Shown here in pieces: positions 61,905 to 64,000 of a stretch of DNA of 64,000 bases (position 1 is its first letter; the number at the start of each line of letters is the position of its first letter). The position numbers were made by a program, and so were the translations under genes. The stretch spans positions 54,469-118,468 of the forward strand of contig CAWGCC010000015.1 in assembly GCA_963820965.1 (NCBI GenBank), written 5' to 3'. The notes beneath the pieces were generated by a model. It was not told where the DNA came from. It worked only from the letters and a program-made list of their open reading frames with translations, and searched no databases. The DNA is from DATEDA01 sp963820965. Its GTDB lineage: Bacteria > Pseudomonadota > Gammaproteobacteria > Burkholderiales > SG8-39.

Positions 61905-62287
61905 TTCGGCTCCTTGCGTTGCAAATGCCACGCATTCTTACGCATTCGCAAGGGTTTTGCAATCGATGGGCTGCTGCCTTTCTGCGAGCCAAACGCGGCG
62001 AGTTCTCGCGCCGGCAAGTACCGCCAATAGCCCCGCCCACGTGGGACGACCAGGCCCGGGGGATGGTCCTAGATGATGACGTCCAGGTTGGAGTACTCGA
62101 CTTGGTACGTCTCCCCGTCCGCGGCAGTATGTGCAAAATTTGCACATACTGAGCCTGTCACCCGGGCCTTCACGCCTGTTGCGCCTATGCGGAAGCGTCG
62201 CCGCGGAGGGGCGCAAAGCCTCCACGCCGTCCACTAGGGCGCACGGCGCCGAGTAAAGGACGAAACGCGTGCGTAAGCAGTTGAAGT
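61905..62287. other. Intergenic segment upstream of the toxin-antitoxin operon
   Basis: About 380 bases with no gene that I can support; short open frames (for example one ending LDVII at about 62070) lack a convincing start. It contains the 25-bp palindrome at 62126-62150 and must hold the operon promoter. Confidence 0.5.
62126..62150. promoter_or_regulatory. 25-bp near-perfect palindrome, operator candidate
   Basis: Arms of 12 bp (beginning AGTATGTGC) match exactly around a central A. It is far more A/T-rich than its surroundings. It lies about 220 bases upstream of the antitoxin gene and 140 bases from tRNA-Phe. It could be an operator of a dimeric repressor. Confidence 0.6.
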
Positions 62288-62289
62288 AG

Positions 62290-62365
<76 letters not shown>

Positions 62366-62417
62366 GGATCCGGAACGCCGCGTTCGGGAACCGCGCGGCG
62401 CTTTGGAGAGGCGCGGA

Positions 62418-62794
62418 TTATAGCCGCGGCCCGCCGCCCTCGCCAGATGTGATGACGCGCTCGATGCCGAGCCCGGCACCCTGCCCTTCCTTCGGCTTGC
62501 ACAGCTCGCCGTAGCCCACGCAGATCTGGATCTTCGCGATCGTGAGGAACACCCACAGCCAGAACAGCACGATGAATGCAGCCATCGGAATGTGCCGGTC
62601 GACGACCACTTTCGGCGTGACGAACCGCACGACTGCATAGACGCGGCGCGTCAGCGTCCGCATGAGCTGATAGAAAAAGTTGCCGTCGCGGTTCCGGCCC
62701 GCAGCACGTAGAGCGCGCCCTGGCCGAGGATGAAGAGACCTGCAAGCTCCACGAGGGCTTTGGCGATGGTGACAAGAAGCAGATCGGTAGGCAT
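62418..62794 (-). CDS. Small two-helix membrane protein (one frameshift)
   Basis: Starting MPTDLLLVTIAKALVELAGLFILGQGALYVLRAG, with one membrane helix (about 4-30). After one missing base at about 62697 it continues FFYQLMRTLTRRVYAVVRFVTPKVVVDRHIPMAAFIVLFWLWVFLTIAKIQICVGYG, with a second helix. The total is about 125 residues. No family name is certain. It follows a cation/acetate symporter gene on the same strand and may be an accessory protein. Confidence 0.6.
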
Positions 62795-62964
62795 GGTTGT
62801 GCGGATGCGCTGGAGGACCATCCGGCCCGTTTCGCGGACATCCCTCCTGGTACCAGCAGGGTACAGCAGAAAAAACAGGGCCCGCGGAGCGGGCCCAGGT
62901 TGCTCCGTGGCCCGCGCAAGGATGGTCCTGCGCGGGACCATGTTCCTCGAGCTTGTTAGAACTA

Positions 62965-64000
62965 TGAGGTTCCATGGTGTCGATGTCGCCGCGCAGGTGC
63001 AGGGTGCGCACATGCTCGACGAGCGCCTGCGTCTCGCGGATCAGCGGCGTCGGCCAGGCTCACGATGATGATCACTCCGAAGCCCAGCGGCACCGCCCCA
63101 GATGCCCGCCGAGATCAGCAGGACTCCCCGGAGCCACATGTCTGCCAGCGATCGGCGAGATCAACAGCGAACAGTCCGCATCCACGGCTGGGTCGTCGGC
63201 CATGTAGTACACGGTGATCGGGATCCTTGAGACCATCCCGGATGCCGCCCGGCTTCGTGGGGCGCGCTTCCAGAAGGTGCCGAGCACCAGCGCCAGGAAC
63301 CCCCGCGGCCGCGAACCAGGAGCGCCCGCGCTTCACCAGAACAGGATGTCGACCGCTTCTGGCTCGCGACGTACGCTGCGATCAGCGCGTCACCGGCGGA
63401 GGTCTTCGACATCGTCACGCGGCGCTACATCGACGGCGTGCGGGTCGTCGTCGTGTCTTCTCCGTCGGTGCGAGAGCACGTTCGCCGATCATCAGCAGCA
63501 GGACGATCTCACGGTCGACAGCGCGCGCGGCTAGCCCTCCGCTGCGACGGAGCCCGATCACATACGGCAGACCCGCGTTTTACGGCGTCGCAGGCGCGAC
63601 GATGTCGCCGCCGATAGCGATCTCCACGAGCTCCGACATGCCGTACCCGTCGACGTCGGTATTGCTGACGACGCCAGGTCGACCTTGTTCCAGCGCCACC
63701 GCCGGACCAGCGGCTTCGCGAACTCTCCGACGAGCCAGCATGTACACGTGGTACTCACAGCATCCCGAGGCCGGCACGGTGAATTAGGACGGAGGTCGGG
63801 AACAGCGCTCAGGTCGCCGAACTTCGCGCCGCCTCCTTCACGCTCGGCGTCGTGCTGGTCGCGCGTGCGGATGTACAGCAGCACCACCATGCCGACCATC
63901 AGCGAGGATGACGAAGTCCGCGAGCACGTCGCGCGCCTTCTCGTCCTTGCAGGAACGCCTCCACGTGCCGCAGCGGCGGTTGAGCACGGCGGCGAGACCA
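62965..64000 (-). pseudogene. Cation/acetate symporter (SSS family, VC_2705-like), heavily frameshifted, truncated by the window edge
   Basis: The minus-strand fragments, in several frames, follow the C-terminal half of a sodium:solute symporter of the acetate group: DEKARDVLADFV, DVDGYGMSELVEIAIGGDIVAPATP, AGLPYVIGL, DALIAAYVASQK and FWKRAP. These are followed by ITVYYMADDP, LLISAGIWGGAVPLGFGVIIIVSL, TQALVEHVRTLHLRGDID and the end at about 62965. At least six indels lie in 1 kb. The gene's 5' part is outside the window. Such symporters import acetate and related short-chain acids. Confidence 0.65.

Overview
The window looks like chromosomal DNA of a high-GC betaproteobacterium, probably a metagenome-derived assembly. 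The evidence is the conserved gene order kdsD-kdsC-lptC-lptA-lptB-rpoN-hpf-ptsN-hprK with rapZ close by, the argH/algZ-algR-hemC-hemD-hemX-hemY block, two periplasmic receptors of the tripartite tricarboxylate (TctC/Bug) type, and dense G/C-rich third codon positions. I cannot place it below class level. Single-base indels interrupt several otherwise well conserved genes (kdsD, a tctC, thiG, trmB, hemX, modC). They are much denser in two stretches (about 17.8-21.5 kb and 59-64 kb), so consensus error there is at least as likely as gene decay.

Layout. 1-9.7 kb (+ strand): Kdo synthesis, LPS transport (Lpt), sigma-54, ribosome hibernation factor, nitrogen PTS and HPr kinase, a PsiF-like peptide, an internally deleted alcohol dehydrogenase relic, RapZ, flavin prenyltransferase and a LON-domain protein. 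9.7-14.1 kb (- strand): MutY, AsmA and a 5'-nucleotidase. 14.2-17.8 kb (+ strand): a TctC-type receptor, SMP-30/gluconolactonase, a beta-hydroxyacid dehydrogenase and a metallo-beta-lactamase-fold lactonase, which together resemble a lactone or sugar-acid utilisation operon. 17.8-21.5 kb: a damaged zone with tandemly repeated DUF4394 fragments, one and a half tRNA-Gly genes, and shattered PQQ-dependent dehydrogenase genes. 21.6-24.4 kb: a second TctC receptor, thiS-thiG and trmB. 24.4-29.6 kb: a histidine kinase with six tandem PAS domains, its NarL-type regulator, a FlgN-like coiled-coil protein and a lone receiver domain. 29.6-37.3 kb (- strand): FAD monooxygenase, hemY, hemX, hemD, hemC, a small unknown protein, AlgR and AlgZ. 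37.5-42.2 kb (+ strand): ArgH, a Ser/Thr kinase fused to a cyclic-nucleotide-binding domain, fructosamine kinase, a DUF4242 protein and a thioesterase.

42.3-49.6 kb is a molybdenum locus: monothiol glutaredoxin, a MoeA-substrate-binding-domain fusion, a second MoeA, a short ModE and modABC, with two ModE-box-like dyads ahead of modA. 49.6-54.2 kb is a copper locus: a CopC-CopD fusion, a YcnI/DUF1775 protein, a TonB receptor and a DUF2946 protein. 54.3-59.2 kb carries prmC, prfA, hemA, a degenerate EAL protein and a TPR protein.

59.2-62.4 kb is an islet next to tRNA-Phe. A 44-bp perfect copy of the tRNA 3' end brackets a RelE/ParE toxin-antitoxin pair and a 25-bp palindrome. Just beyond it lie a severed KUP C-terminus and an orphan copy of the antitoxin. 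The window ends in a small membrane protein and a heavily frameshifted cation/acetate symporter.

The most coherent functional units are the Mo uptake/cofactor locus, the Cu locus, the lactone-catabolism operon and the six-PAS sensor with its regulator. The tRNA-Phe islet is the best candidate for recent mobile or rearranged DNA.
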